NCBI GenBank assembly: GCA_009778965.1 | Contig: WRFE01000004.1 | Coordinates: forward strand, 1-54,835 | DNA length: 54,835 nucleotides | Direction of reading: 5' to 3' | DNA from: Candidatus Endomicrobium labiotermitis | GTDB lineage: Bacteria > Elusimicrobiota > Endomicrobiia > Endomicrobiales > Endomicrobiaceae | Shown here: positions 1-7,827 of the stretch, piece by piece | How positions within the stretch are numbered: the first letter of the stretch is position 1 | Layout: each line of letters starts with the position of its first letter | The notes under the pieces: model-generated | The model's input: only the letters and a program-made list of their open reading frames with translations | Database searches by the model: none | Told to the model about the DNA's origin: nothing | Program-made: the position numbers and the translations under genes

Positions 1-207
1 ATTGTTGCTGTTATGCGTAAACTTCTGATTATTATTAACAATGTTTGTAAAGATTTTTATTTGAAAACTTCTTTTACCAGCGCTTAACTGTTTTTATATC
101 AACTTTTTAAGTGGGTTGATGACGGCTTTGTATATCAAAAGATAATTCTGAAATAAAATAGTGCCATTCGCCGTTTATGTAACAGATATTTACGGGGGAA
201 TGGTATT

Positions 208-897
208 ATGAAAAAGTTTTTAGCAGTTTGTGTGTTTTGTTTAGCTGCAGTTTCCGCGGTTATGGCGGAAGGGCTAAATTATCAGTTTAAAGATAAATTC
301 GAAGCCTCTCTGCTACTGGGTTCGGCAATAAGAAATGAAATCGTTGATTTTACTTTTTACAATACCGATGTGTCCGCAGACAAAGCTTCTTTTAGCGGCG
401 GTGTGCAGTTGCTATATTATTTTACAAATCATCTTGGTCTTGGTATGGAATTGATGCTTCATTCTTTAGGACAAGAGAAACAAGAAAGTCTCCGCCCTTC
501 TGAGATATACTATTATATTAATGAAGATATAACAAAACGTGTTTCATTAACGCAGCTTTTCGTTGCCGGTACATTTGTTATAAATCCGCAGAATAAGGTT
601 AAATTTTATATGCCTTTTGGCGGAGGATTTGCGTTTTATAGAACTACCGATGAATTTCGCGCTTGGTACCACGACTATTATTTGGAAGAAGATATTACGC
701 TTTATAAGAGATCTTCGGGAGATACATATACAAAAGCTGCATTTTATGCCGGATTTGGCATTGAATTTCCTTATAGTAATAGTACATCATGGAGTCTGGA
801 GTCTCGTTATAGTGTTGCGCGGCTTCCTGAAGCGATAACAGAATCTGAAACATTAAAAAGTATAGAAGTATTTTTAAAGTTTTCATTCAGGGCATAA
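208..897 (+). CDS. Secreted outer-membrane beta-barrel protein, function unknown
   Basis: Residues 1 to about 20 form a clear Sec signal peptide (MKK start, hydrophobic core, VMA cleavage site). The rest alternates aromatic and polar residues in the pattern of a small outer-membrane barrel (about 210 mature residues), with short glycine turns and a final strand ending near FLKFSFRA. A GGGGG-rich ribosome binding site lies 8-14 bases before the ATG. The gene stands alone and is followed by a strong hairpin terminator. No catalytic motif is visible. It resembles the porin/OmpW/opacity type of fold only in general character, so the ligand or role cannot be named. The three small barrels at 25395-27276 have the same size class but share no obvious sequence with it. 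Confidence 0.75.
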   Translation: MKKFLAVCVFCLAAVSAVMAEGLNYQFKDKFEASLLLGSAIRNEIVDFTFYNTDVSADKASFSGGVQLLYYFTNHLGLGMELMLHSLGQEKQESLRPSEIYYYINEDITKRVSLTQLFVAGTFVINPQNKVKFYMPFGGGFAFYRTTDEFRAWYHDYYLEEDITLYKRSSGDTYTKAAFYAGFGIEFPYSNSTSWSLESRYSVARLPEAITESETLKSIEVFLKFSFRA

Positions 898-912
898 AAT
901 TATTTTATAAGC

Positions 913-949
913 AAAACACCCTTTGGATATTTTTCCAAAGGGTGTTTTA
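913..949 (+). terminator. Rho-independent terminator after the barrel gene
   Basis: AAAACACCCTTTGG pairs perfectly with CCAAAGGGTGTTTT across an 8-base loop, with a T-rich 3' side. It lies 15 bases after the stop codon at 897. The flanking A/T tracts could also let it end the tRNA transcript coming from the opposite side. Confidence 0.9.
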
Positions 950-970
950 TAATGAGATTAAATAAAAAAG

Positions 971-1042
971 CTCCGACGATTGGACTCGAACCAATAACCG
1001 ATCGGTTAACAGCCGATTGCTCCACCATTGAGCTACGTCGGA
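971..1042 (-). tRNA. tRNA-Asn (GTT)
   Basis: The minus strand reads as a complete cloverleaf. The acceptor stem TCCGACG pairs with CGTCGGA and the discriminator is G. The D-arm contains TAGCTC, the anticodon loop CTGTTAACC gives anticodon GTT, and the T-loop contains GGTTCGAGTCC. The 3' CCA is not encoded. Confidence 0.93.
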
Positions 1043-1111
1043 ACTAATTTATTTAATATGATAGTTTCAAAGACATGCTTTTTGGTACGAATGTATTAAT
1101 TATACATATTT

Positions 1112-1141
1112 TTGAAAAAAATTCAAATTTTTTGGTATAAT
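1112..1141 (+). promoter_or_regulatory. Sigma70-type promoter for the acyltransferase/ligase gene
   Basis: TTGAAA and a perfect TATAAT are separated by 18 bases. The expected transcription start (about 7 bases after the -10 box) is near 1148, only about two bases before the ATG at 1150, so the message would have almost no leader. Confidence 0.6.
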
Positions 1142-1149
1142 TATTAATT

Positions 1150-3564
1150 ATGAATAAAATAAAAAGTATAAACAAGATCAAAAGACTTATCGTAACTTTA
1201 GTTTTTCCCAGAATGATAGTGTTTCTGTCGATTCTTTTTGCCGGGCTCATAACTTTTACAATTCTTGATTATATACCTGTATTTTTTGGAGTAAAACTTA
1301 CCGTTATCCTGCTTAGTCTTGTAGTGTTTTTACTTTTGATGATAATATACAAGCCCGTGCAGCTGCTTTATGCGGCTATTTGGGTTCTTAGTCATACTAT
1401 ATATAGAATAAGAACAGTAGGTCATGAAAACATACCTTTAACAGGCGGCGCTCTCTTGGTTTCTAACACTGTTTCCTATATAGATCATGTAATTATATTT
1501 TCTGCTATTAAGCGTCCCGTGAAATTTTTTGTAGGAAGAGAATTTAAAGAACATCCTTTTCTTAAACCCTTTTTAACCCCGGAAAACAGTATTCCTATAG
1601 ATGCAAATGACAGCCCCAAAGTTATCGGCAGAGCGCTGGAAGAAGCCCGCAAGTCCATAAGAAACGGCGAGCTTGTGTGTATATTTGCGGAAAATGATGT
1701 AACTCATACTGGCAATATGCTTCCTTTCAAAAGAGGACTCGCATTTATAATGAGAAATAATCTTGACGCGCCGATTATACCTTTGCATTTGGACAGAATG
1801 TGGGGATCGGCGTTTTCTTTTGAGGGTGGAAGGCTTAGATGGAAGCTTCCCAAAGTTATACCTTACCCCGTTACCGTAAGCGTCGGAAAACCGATGCCGT
1901 CATCTTCTCCGGTATTTAAGGTTCGTCTTGCCGTTCAGGAATTGTCGGCGGAAGCTTTTAAATTAAGAGGTGACAGCCAGAGAAAACTTCATATAGGTTT
2001 TATACATGAAATGAAAAAGCATCCGTTCAGATTTTGTTTCGGAGATTTAAGCGGTAAGAAGCTAAATTATTTAAAAGTGTTTGTGGCTGCGGTTGCTTTA
2101 TCCAGAAGACTAGGCAAAACCGACAAAGAAGGCGAAATGATAGGCGTTTTCCTTCCTACCACGATAGTCGGCGCTATATTAAATATAGGCGCGGCGTTTG
2201 CGGGAAAAGTCCCGGTAAACCTTAATTTTACTTCTTCTCTCGAAACTTTGGAATCGTGTATTAAGCAATGTGACATTAAACAGATAGTTACCGCGCGCGC
2301 TTTCACGGAAAAAATAGATTTTCATCATTTTGACGACAGGGCGGATTTCGCAGAAGATATAGGAGCGAAAATAGGTTCTTTTGAAAAACTGGCAATTCTT
2401 ATAACCGCCTTAATAATGCCCGCGAAGTTTCTTATAAAAAAATATGTCAAAGGCGATACGAAAAATATTGACGATTTGGCGACTGTTATTTTTTCGAGCG
2501 GAACTACCGGCGAACCGAAAGGTATAATGCTTACTCATCAAAATATTGTTTCAAATATAGAAGCTTCAGCGACTATTATTGCTCTTAAAGACAATGACGT
2601 ATTAGCCGGAATGCTTCCGCTATTTCACGCTTTCGGATACACTGTAACTGTCTGGCTTTGCGTCTATTACGGAATAGGCGCTGCGCTGCACCCGAATCCT
2701 ACGGAACCGCAAAAGATCGGCGAGCTTGTGGAAAAATTTAAGTGTACTCTTTTAGTAGGCACTCCGACTTTCCTAAACTCATATACCAGAAAATGCTCGG
2801 AAGAACAATTTGAATCTTTAAGAATTATTATCGCTGGCGCTGAAAAATTGAAACAGGTAGTATCTGTGGCGTTTCGCGAAAAATTTAAAAAAACCATATT
2901 TGAAGGTTACGGAGCGACTGAACTTTCGCCTATAGTTTCGTTCGGAACACAGTGTTTTATAGATCCTAAAACAAAAAAAGTACAAGTCGGAAATAAAGCC
3001 GGAACAGTAGGGCATCCTATACCCGGAGTAGCCGCAAAAATCGTTAATCCGGAAACTTACGAACTTCTTCCTTTCGGTCAGGAAGGAATGCTTATGATAA
3101 AAGGTCCTAACGTTATGAAAGGTTATTTAAATAATCCCGAAAAAACTGCCGAAGTAATTAAGGACGGCTGGTATGTGACAGGCGATATCGCGATTATAGA
3201 TGACGACGGATTTATAGCGATAACGGACAGACTAAGCAGATTCAGTAAGATCGGCGGAGAAATGGTGCCTCAGATAAGAATAGAAGAAGAAATACACAAT
3301 GTCGTCGGTACTGAAGAGCATTTTGCGGTTGTTACCGCTGTTCCCGATGACAAAAAAGGCGAAAGGCTTGTTGTATTGTATAAAGGCGACATAGATGTTT
3401 CTATGATTGTCAGTAAGTTGAAAGATGAATGCAATCTTCCTAATTTATGGATACCTAAAAAAGAAAATTTCTATAAGGTTGAAGATTTTCCGATACTAGG
3501 CAACGGAAAAGTAGACCTGAAAAAAATCAAACAAACAGCTTTGGAACACGCCGGTAATAATTAA
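1150..3564 (+). CDS. Aas-like acyltransferase / acyl-ACP(CoA) ligase fusion
   Basis: 804 residues. Residues 20-65 hold two membrane segments. Residues about 85-240 form a PlsC-type glycerophospholipid acyltransferase domain. Residues about 290-800 form an ANL-family adenylating ligase with the P-loop FSSGTTGEPKG (448-458), GYGATE, the GWYVTGD motif and a C-terminal GNGKVDLKK catalytic lysine region. The family activates fatty acids as acyl-AMP and reacylates lysophospholipids at the inner membrane. Oddity: the HX4D motif reads T107-V-S-Y-I-D112, so the catalytic His is Thr, and the usual FPEG block reads FAEN (179-182). The ligase half looks intact. No ribosome binding site is visible, and the promoter lies so close that the mRNA may be leaderless; the next in-frame ATG is codon 22. 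It stands alone between tRNA-Asn and a convergent terminator. Confidence 0.85.
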   Translation: MNKIKSINKIKRLIVTLVFPRMIVFLSILFAGLITFTILDYIPVFFGVKLTVILLSLVVFLLLMIIYKPVQLLYAAIWVLSHTIYRIRTVGHENIPLTGGALLVSNTVSYIDHVIIFSAIKRPVKFFVGREFKEHPFLKPFLTPENSIPIDANDSPKVIGRALEEARKSIRNGELVCIFAENDVTHTGNMLPFKRGLAFIMRNNLDAPIIPLHLDRMWGSAFSFEGGRLRWKLPKVIPYPVTVSVGKPMPSSSPVFKVRLAVQELSAEAFKLRGDSQRKLHIGFIHEMKKHPFRFCFGDLSGKKLNYLKVFVAAVALSRRLGKTDKEGEMIGVFLPTTIVGAILNIGAAFAGKVPVNLNFTSSLETLESCIKQCDIKQIVTARAFTEKIDFHHFDDRADFAEDIGAKIGSFEKLAILITALIMPAKFLIKKYVKGDTKNIDDLATVIFSSGTTGEPKGIMLTHQNIVSNIEASATIIALKDNDVLAGMLPLFHAFGYTVTVWLCVYYGIGAALHPNPTEPQKIGELVEKFKCTLLVGTPTFLNSYTRKCSEEQFESLRIIIAGAEKLKQVVSVAFREKFKKTIFEGYGATELSPIVSFGTQCFIDPKTKKVQVGNKAGTVGHPIPGVAAKIVNPETYELLPFGQEGMLMIKGPNVMKGYLNNPEKTAEVIKDGWYVTGDIAIIDDDGFIAITDRLSRFSKIGGEMVPQIRIEEEIHNVVGTEEHFAVVTAVPDDKKGERLVVLYKGDIDVSMIVSKLKDECNLPNLWIPKKENFYKVEDFPILGNGKVDLKKIKQTALEHAGNN

Positions 3565-3590
3565 TAAAAATCAAACAATAACGACAAAAT

Positions 3591-3624
3591 AAAAAAACCG
3601 CCCTTTTTAAAAGGCGGTTTTTTT
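3591..3624. terminator. Bidirectional terminator between convergent genes
   Basis: An A-tract followed by ACCGCC, a short AT loop, then GGCGGT and a T-tract. The symmetry gives a U-tail on both strands. It lies between the ligase stop (3564) and the histone-like gene stop (3642, minus strand). Confidence 0.9.
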
Positions 3625-3641
3625 ATAGATACAAAAATTAA

Positions 3642-3797
3642 TTACTTCTTTTTCGCTACAGCTTTTTTCTTCGGTGCTGCTTTTTTTACTACTTTTTTTG
3701 CTGCAACTTTTTTCTTTGGAGCTGCTTTTTTTACTACTTTTTTCGCTGCAACTTTTTTCTTAGGTGCTGCTTTTTTTGCTTTGCATCCGCAAGCCAT
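3642..3797 (-). CDS. Histone H1-like Lys/Ala/Pro-rich small basic protein
   Basis: The 51-residue product starts MACGCKAKK and then consists of a 15-residue unit, KKAAPKKKVAAKKVV, repeated twice plus a variant third copy ending KKK. This is the composition of bacterial histone H1-like/AlgP-type C-terminal tails, which bind DNA or RNA through charge alone. The start at 3797 is chosen because AAGGAG lies 8 bases upstream; a start nine codons earlier lacks such a site. The Cys-Gly-Cys near the N-terminus is unusual for this composition and might bind metal or be redox-active (speculative). At DNA level the units are near-identical 45-bp tandem repeats, so copy number may vary by slippage. Confidence 0.8.
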   Translation of the reverse strand: MACGCKAKKAAPKKKVAAKKVVKKAAPKKKVAAKKVVKKAAPKKKAVAKKK

Positions 3798-3913
3798 CGT
3801 TAAGCTCCTTTTGCCTTTCGGCATTTTTTATCTCCGCAGTTAAGCGGAAGTAAATCTTGTCTCTATTATAAGAAAGAAAACAAAAAAAAGCAATAGCGTT
3901 TTTATTTTTTGTT

Positions 3914-4711
3914 TTAATTTTTTAAATCGGCGGGTGTTTCTCTCGGCGGAAGTTTGATGCTTTTTAATGTAAAAATTCCTGAAACTATCGCGCCTATAAA
4001 ATAAATAACCCAGACGTAAGTATAGTAACTTCCGAATACAACAGCCGCTCCGGCGACGAGAAACGCGATTGCAAAAATCATAAGGCTTGCTTCAAGATAT
4101 CTCCATTTCGTCGGCATAAGATTATAAATATTTGCAAGCTGGTAGTTGTGCCGTCTGTGTCTGACGTATGCCGCGGCGAGCAATAAAAAGCCGACGGGAG
4201 AAACAAACTGGCATATCAAATGTATAGCGATAAGCTGCATTACGGGTTTTCCGTTTGAAAACCATACCGGATCAAACACCTGAATTATACCCCAGGAATA
4301 AATAAGTTTTGATTCGCTTACAGCGAGAGAATTTGCCAAAACAAAAATTATTCCCATCAGAGTACCGATAGTGTAAGCGGCAAAAGTCGAAGAGCGCGGA
4401 GCGCCGCTCGGAGTCGGCACCCAGTGAAATATCGCGACCAGAATTGACGGAGCTATTACAGCCATTAAAAAAAATTGTCTTGCTGAATTTATTATCAAAG
4501 GCATCGGATGAGGTCCTAAAAAGTTTTGCAGAGGACGCGTTATAAAATAAATTCCGAAAAGTATAAAAGCAAGTTCAATTTTTTTAAATCCTATTTCGCC
4601 AAACATCATCGAGCGGAATTTGCTAGTCCTTCTTACTTCATATGCCATCGCGAAATACATAAGACCGGCAAAGACCGGCAGGCAAAAAGTTATAAGCAAA
4701 TCATAATTCAT
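3914..4711 (-). CDS. Polytopic inner-membrane protein (about 7 TM), unknown
   Basis: 265 residues with about seven hydrophobic helices, roughly at 3-26, 45-65, 79-98, 109-130, 157-182, 207-226 and 229-250. The start overlaps the stop of the upstream gene by four bases (ATGA), a sign of translational coupling. The soluble loops are short and basic on the presumed cytoplasmic side. The layout recalls 7TM sensor modules found at the N-terminus of kinases, but no output domain follows. I do not recognise the family. It is the last gene of the PilZ-folD-unknown run. Confidence 0.7.
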   Translation of the reverse strand: MNYDLLITFCLPVFAGLMYFAMAYEVRRTSKFRSMMFGEIGFKKIELAFILFGIYFITRPLQNFLGPHPMPLIINSARQFFLMAVIAPSILVAIFHWVPTPSGAPRSSTFAAYTIGTLMGIIFVLANSLAVSESKLIYSWGIIQVFDPVWFSNGKPVMQLIAIHLICQFVSPVGFLLLAAAYVRHRRHNYQLANIYNLMPTKWRYLEASLMIFAIAFLVAGAAVVFGSYYTYVWVIYFIGAIVSGIFTLKSIKLPPRETPADLKN

Positions 4712-5259
4712 ATTTTCTCCGCTAACGTTATATCATAAATTTTTGTTGTAAGTTTGTGATCTTTAAGCTTTGACGATTCTGTAACAAAAAATACAGGATG
4801 TTGTTCACGCTCATCATTTGTTATCTCGCAGTGAACCGTGTGTTTAAGCATTGTCCAAAAACTTAATTTTGGATTATTGAATTCAAGTTCTATTGCGAGT
4901 AAATCTTTGGATGTTAATTTTCCGGAATAGAATTTTTTCAAAAATTTAGTCTTTTTAAAAAGAGAAACAATTAAATATAAAGGTTTAAATTTCAAACCCG
5001 ACGGATTAATCAAAATAAAATCTTCATTATCTTCGTGCCAGCTTAAACGGATGTTTTGATTTCTTTTTCCTACGCACATCAAAGTATGAGTTCCGTATTC
5101 CGGTTTTGAAGTGTAAAATCTGCTTACTGCTCCCGTTTTTGTTTTTGTAGTAATCGCGGCTTTTGAAGGTTTTATGAGTTTGATAAGTTTTTTCTTTTCA
5201 AGATTTTCGAAAAGTTTCAAATTTGCCTTTACGGGATTTAATACAATTTCTTGTTTCAT
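4708..5259 (-). CDS. Conserved-looking cytoplasmic protein, unknown
   Basis: 183 residues starting at the ATG at 5259 (MKQEIVLNPVKANLK...); an upstream TTG at 5283 would overlap folD. No signal peptide or membrane segment is seen. The N-terminal 60 residues are very lysine-rich (ENLEKKKLIKLIKPSK) and the middle is hydrophobic/aromatic. This pattern of basic N-terminus then mixed beta recalls PilZ/YcgR-N-like proteins, but no diagnostic motif is present, so this is only a guess. Translational coupling (ATGA) to the following 7TM protein suggests the two act together. The C-terminus ends YDITLAEKI. Confidence 0.6.
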   Translation of the reverse strand: MKQEIVLNPVKANLKLFENLEKKKLIKLIKPSKAAITTKTKTGAVSRFYTSKPEYGTHTLMCVGKRNQNIRLSWHEDNEDFILINPSGLKFKPLYLIVSLFKKTKFLKKFYSGKLTSKDLLAIELEFNNPKLSFWTMLKHTVHCEITNDEREQHPVFFVTESSKLKDHKLTTKIYDITLAEKI

Positions 5260-5266
5260 TTTGATA

Positions 5267-6133
5267 TTATGTACGGTTTGCAAAAGCTTTTAGAGTGTTT
5301 TCCAAAAGCATTGTAATTGTCATCGGACCGACTCCGCCAGGAACCGGAGTTATCGCTACATTACTGTCTCTGAAACTGTCAAAATCGGCGTCACCATAAA
5401 GTTTTCCGTCAACCCTGTTTATACCTACGTCTATTACCGTTGCACCGTCTTTGACAAATTCTTTCGTTACGAATTTAGGTTTTCCTATGGCAGGCACTAC
5501 AATATCCGCGGTTTTGCATAAATCTTTTAAATTTTTTGTTTTGGAATGCGCCATAATTACTGTGGCATTGTTTGCCAGTAACAGCATGGAAAGAGGTTTG
5601 CCCACAAGATTAGATCTTCCTATAACAATCGCGGTTTTTCCTTCTATGGATATGTTAGACTTTTGCAGAAGATGTATAACGCCTAAAGGCGTGCATGAAA
5701 CAAGAATATTTTTTTCTATTATATCGTTCCAGCTTTTAGCCAAATTCAGCATGCCCGCGTTAAAAGGATGCAGTCCGTCAACATCTTTTAAAGGGCTTAT
5801 AGCGTTGATGCATTCCTGTGCATCCTGATTATTCGGCAACGGAAGCTGAAGTAATATTCCGTCAACTTCAGGGTTTTCGTTTAATTGTTTTATCAATAAA
5901 ATAATTTCTTTTTGCGTTGCTGTTGCCGGCATGCTGTTATGCATTGATTTTATTCCTGCGTCCCGGCAGGCTTTAATTTTTGAATTTATATAAACTTGGC
6001 TTGCGGGATCTTCTCCTACGAGAATTGTGGCAAGACCGGGAATTTTTCCGGTTTCTTTTTTTATTTTTTCAACTTTCTCTTTAATTTCTGTTCTTTTAAG
6101 ATCAGAAATTTTTTTACCGTCTATAATAATCAT
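5267..6133 (-). CDS. folD: FolD methylene-THF dehydrogenase / cyclohydrolase
   Basis: 288 residues, the normal length. It interconverts methylene-, methenyl- and formyl-tetrahydrofolate in the cytoplasm using NAD(P). Visible signatures are Y48-INS-K52 (the catalytic Tyr-x3-Lys), the DVDGLHP segment, CTPLGV, the nucleotide-binding GRSNLVGKP, VIDVGINR and the C-terminal TPVPGGVGPMT. The residue before CTP is Ser rather than the commoner Pro. It starts 9 bases after the PilZ gene stop and is followed at 7 bases by an unknown gene, so it sits in a four-gene minus-strand run. Confidence 0.95.
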   Translation of the reverse strand: MIIIDGKKISDLKRTEIKEKVEKIKKETGKIPGLATILVGEDPASQVYINSKIKACRDAGIKSMHNSMPATATQKEIILLIKQLNENPEVDGILLQLPLPNNQDAQECINAISPLKDVDGLHPFNAGMLNLAKSWNDIIEKNILVSCTPLGVIHLLQKSNISIEGKTAIVIGRSNLVGKPLSMLLLANNATVIMAHSKTKNLKDLCKTADIVVPAIGKPKFVTKEFVKDGATVIDVGINRVDGKLYGDADFDSFRDSNVAITPVPGGVGPMTITMLLENTLKAFANRT

Positions 6134-6142
6134 AGCAGCCTC

Positions 6143-6475
6143 TTAATAGAGATTATAATACTTAAGGAGATATACGTTAAGTTCGGAAAGCCTGTGAAGG
6201 TCGGTTTCATAAAATTTTGCTCCGTAAAGAGTAGCGAACCCGCCTTGCGAGGAATATAAAATCTGGGTCATAAAGGAAATTTCTTTGTTTTCGGGAGTGT
6301 AAAGAGAAACTAAAACTTTTTCGCCGAGAGGAAAATGTTTTTTGCTTTCCAGAGCTATTCCGCCTTTACTTATGTTTACCATAACGCATTTGTCTAAATA
6401 TGAAATCTTATCGGCGTCATAACATTCTATATTTGTTGCGGAATATCGTCTTATATATTTTCTTTGTTCGTTCAT
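6143..6475 (-). CDS. PilZ-domain protein (putative c-di-GMP receptor)
   Basis: 110 residues made of a single PilZ domain. The N-terminal RKYIRR basic motif matches the RxxxR c-di-GMP-binding arm, and VNISKGGIALES matches the (D/N)xSxxG motif at the start of the barrel. Later strands (VLVSLYTPENKEISF, YGAKFYE) fit the six-stranded barrel. PilZ proteins relay cyclic-di-GMP to pili, secretion or adhesion; the pilus and autotransporter genes elsewhere in the window are possible targets (inference). It is the first gene of the minus-strand run with folD. Confidence 0.85.
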   Translation of the reverse strand: MNEQRKYIRRYSATNIECYDADKISYLDKCVMVNISKGGIALESKKHFPLGEKVLVSLYTPENKEISFMTQILYSSQGGFATLYGAKFYETDLHRLSELNVYLLKYYNLY

Positions 6476-6552
6476 GATAAATTCCTTATTTAAAATAAAT
6501 CTTTTTGCGACACCGGATTATAAGGAAGCGTAAACTTCTAAGGTGAAACAAA

Positions 6553-6679
6553 AACGGAAGGGGAGGGATTTCTCCTCACCCATAGCCGGCGCTCCTCCTT
6601 CGGAGCCGGCCGCCCTCTCTTTATTCCCGCTCTTCGCAGGCGTTCGGGTCGGCTTCAAATCCCAGCAAGCTTTGTCGAA
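6553..6679 (-). repeat. 127-bp GC-rich unit duplicating the tRNA-Ser 3' end
   Basis: ACGGAAGGGGAGGGATTT occurs at about 6553-6570 and again at 6679-6696, where it is the 3' end and T-arm of tRNA-Ser. Between them lies a segment far more GC-rich than its surroundings, with a GCCGGCGCTCC...GGAGCCGGC hairpin at 6585-6610. Downstream of the tRNA the unit therefore ends in a second copy of the last 17-18 tRNA bases. It contains no gene. It could be an integration scar, a small tRNA-targeting element, or an rtT-like transcribed repeat. Confidence 0.65.
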
Positions 6680-6771
6680 CGGAAGGGGAGGGATTTGAAC
6701 CCTCGATACGGACTTTCATCCGTATACCGGTTTAGCAAACCAGCGCACTAGGCCAACTATGCGACCCTTCC
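6680..6771 (-). tRNA. tRNA-Ser (GCT)
   Basis: 92-nt minus-strand tRNA with the long variable arm of a class II tRNA. The acceptor GGAAGGG pairs with CCCTTCC and the discriminator is G. The anticodon loop TTGCTAA gives GCT, and a strong variable arm (ATACGGA...TCCGTAT) and T-loop GGTTCAAATCC are present. CCA is not encoded. Confidence 0.93.
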
Positions 6772-6873
6772 ATGAACCGACAGGAGAATTATACAAAAAA
6801 ATAGTCTGAATTGACAAGCAAAATATTTGTGAAAAACACGCATTAAAAATTTTATTTTTGATTGTAAGTTTGG

Positions 6874-7515
6874 TTAAAGTATTTTAAATTTTTTGCCTTT
6901 AAAATTTATAAGTTTATCTTTTTTCATTGCTGCAAGTTCTCTTGTCATTGCGCTTCTGTTTATAAAAAGGAAATCAGCCAATTCTGTTTTATTAATAGGA
7001 ATAACAAACTCATTTTTTCCGGATTTAATTCTTTGTGTCGAAAGGTAAGAAAATATCTTTTTTCTGATATTATTTTTGCTTACATGTTCAAGCTGTGTAA
7101 ACGTATTATTGGCTTTATTCGCCAGTATTGAAATCAGATTTTTAGATAGTTTTAAATGGAGTTGAATTGCAGATAGCGGTAAGGACATAATATTTTTATA
7201 AGGTAAAGTCATTATGCGAGAATTAGTTTTGACATAGTAATTGATAGAACTTTGTGCCTTGACAGAAGCAAAAGTTTCACAAAAACTAGTTCCCGGCATA
7301 GTATATTGCGCTATTAATGAGCGCGCTCCTGAACTGTCTTCTCTTATTAATTGTATGCAGCCTTCCAAAAGAAAGAATATATCTTTAATATAATCCCCTG
7401 CCATATATATATATTCACCTTTTTTGTATTCACGAAAATCGGGTTTAAGGTAAGGGATTAAAGACTCGATCTCTTCTTTGGACATTCCTTCAAAAATACG
7501 ACATTTTGTTATCAT
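6874..7515 (-). CDS. Crp/Fnr-family transcription regulator
   Basis: 213 residues. Residues about 5-120 form a cyclic-nucleotide-binding-like beta barrel (YKKGEYIYMAGD, FFLLEGCIQL, PGTSFCE). A dimerisation helix follows, then a winged helix with NKTELADFLFINRSAMTRELAAMKKDKLI, matching the Crp/Fnr recognition helix where Ser-x-x-x-R contacts DNA. The effector residues of true Crp (RxS in the phosphate cassette) are not evident, and there is no N-terminal Fe-S cysteine cluster as in Fnr, so the ligand is unknown. It is transcribed divergently from the giant autotransporter across a 312-bp spacer containing a palindrome, so it may control that gene and itself. Confidence 0.88.
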   Translation of the reverse strand: MITKCRIFEGMSKEEIESLIPYLKPDFREYKKGEYIYMAGDYIKDIFFLLEGCIQLIREDSSGARSLIAQYTMPGTSFCETFASVKAQSSINYYVKTNSRIMTLPYKNIMSLPLSAIQLHLKLSKNLISILANKANNTFTQLEHVSKNNIRKKIFSYLSTQRIKSGKNEFVIPINKTELADFLFINRSAMTRELAAMKKDKLINFKGKKFKIL

Positions 7516-7553
7516 AATATATTTAAATATACATTATTTTGCATATCATTTTT

Positions 7554-7567
7554 GGTGTATATGCACC
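7554..7567. promoter_or_regulatory. Candidate operator palindrome between crp-like gene and autotransporter
   Basis: GGTGTATATGCACC is a 14-bp palindrome with a single mismatch, 39 bases upstream of the Crp/Fnr-type gene start and in the spacer shared with the autotransporter. Size and symmetry suit a Crp-family dimer, but it does not match the E. coli consensus. The rest of the spacer (7568-7810) is very AT-rich with no further element I can support. Confidence 0.35.
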
Positions 7568-7827
7568 TGATTTTATTTATTTAATTAAATATATTATTTG
7601 TAATAGCAGTCAGAGCAGGTTATCTTTAAAACTTGATTCAATAGATTGAGGTAAGTTTTTTGTCTTTATGGGCAAATTAAAGAATTATCTTTCTATCATC
7701 CTATCTTCGTTATTTTTTCTATGAATTCATACTTCTATGGATCTGTGCCTCTAAAGGGGGTTATTTTTTCTATTTATGTGTAGTTATTGTCAGTCAATAT
7801 TCTCAGCAAAATAAAAGGAGAAAGTAG

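Noticed and set aside
1-207. Possible gene end or RNA upstream of the first barrel gene
   Set aside because: AT-rich with no convincing frame or structure. It is probably a promoter and leader region, but no promoter matches well enough to list.
6553-6771. Prophage or genomic-island attachment site at tRNA-Ser
   Set aside because: The direct repeat encloses only 127 bp with no integrase or cargo, so a current island is not supported. It is kept as a repeat/scar observation.
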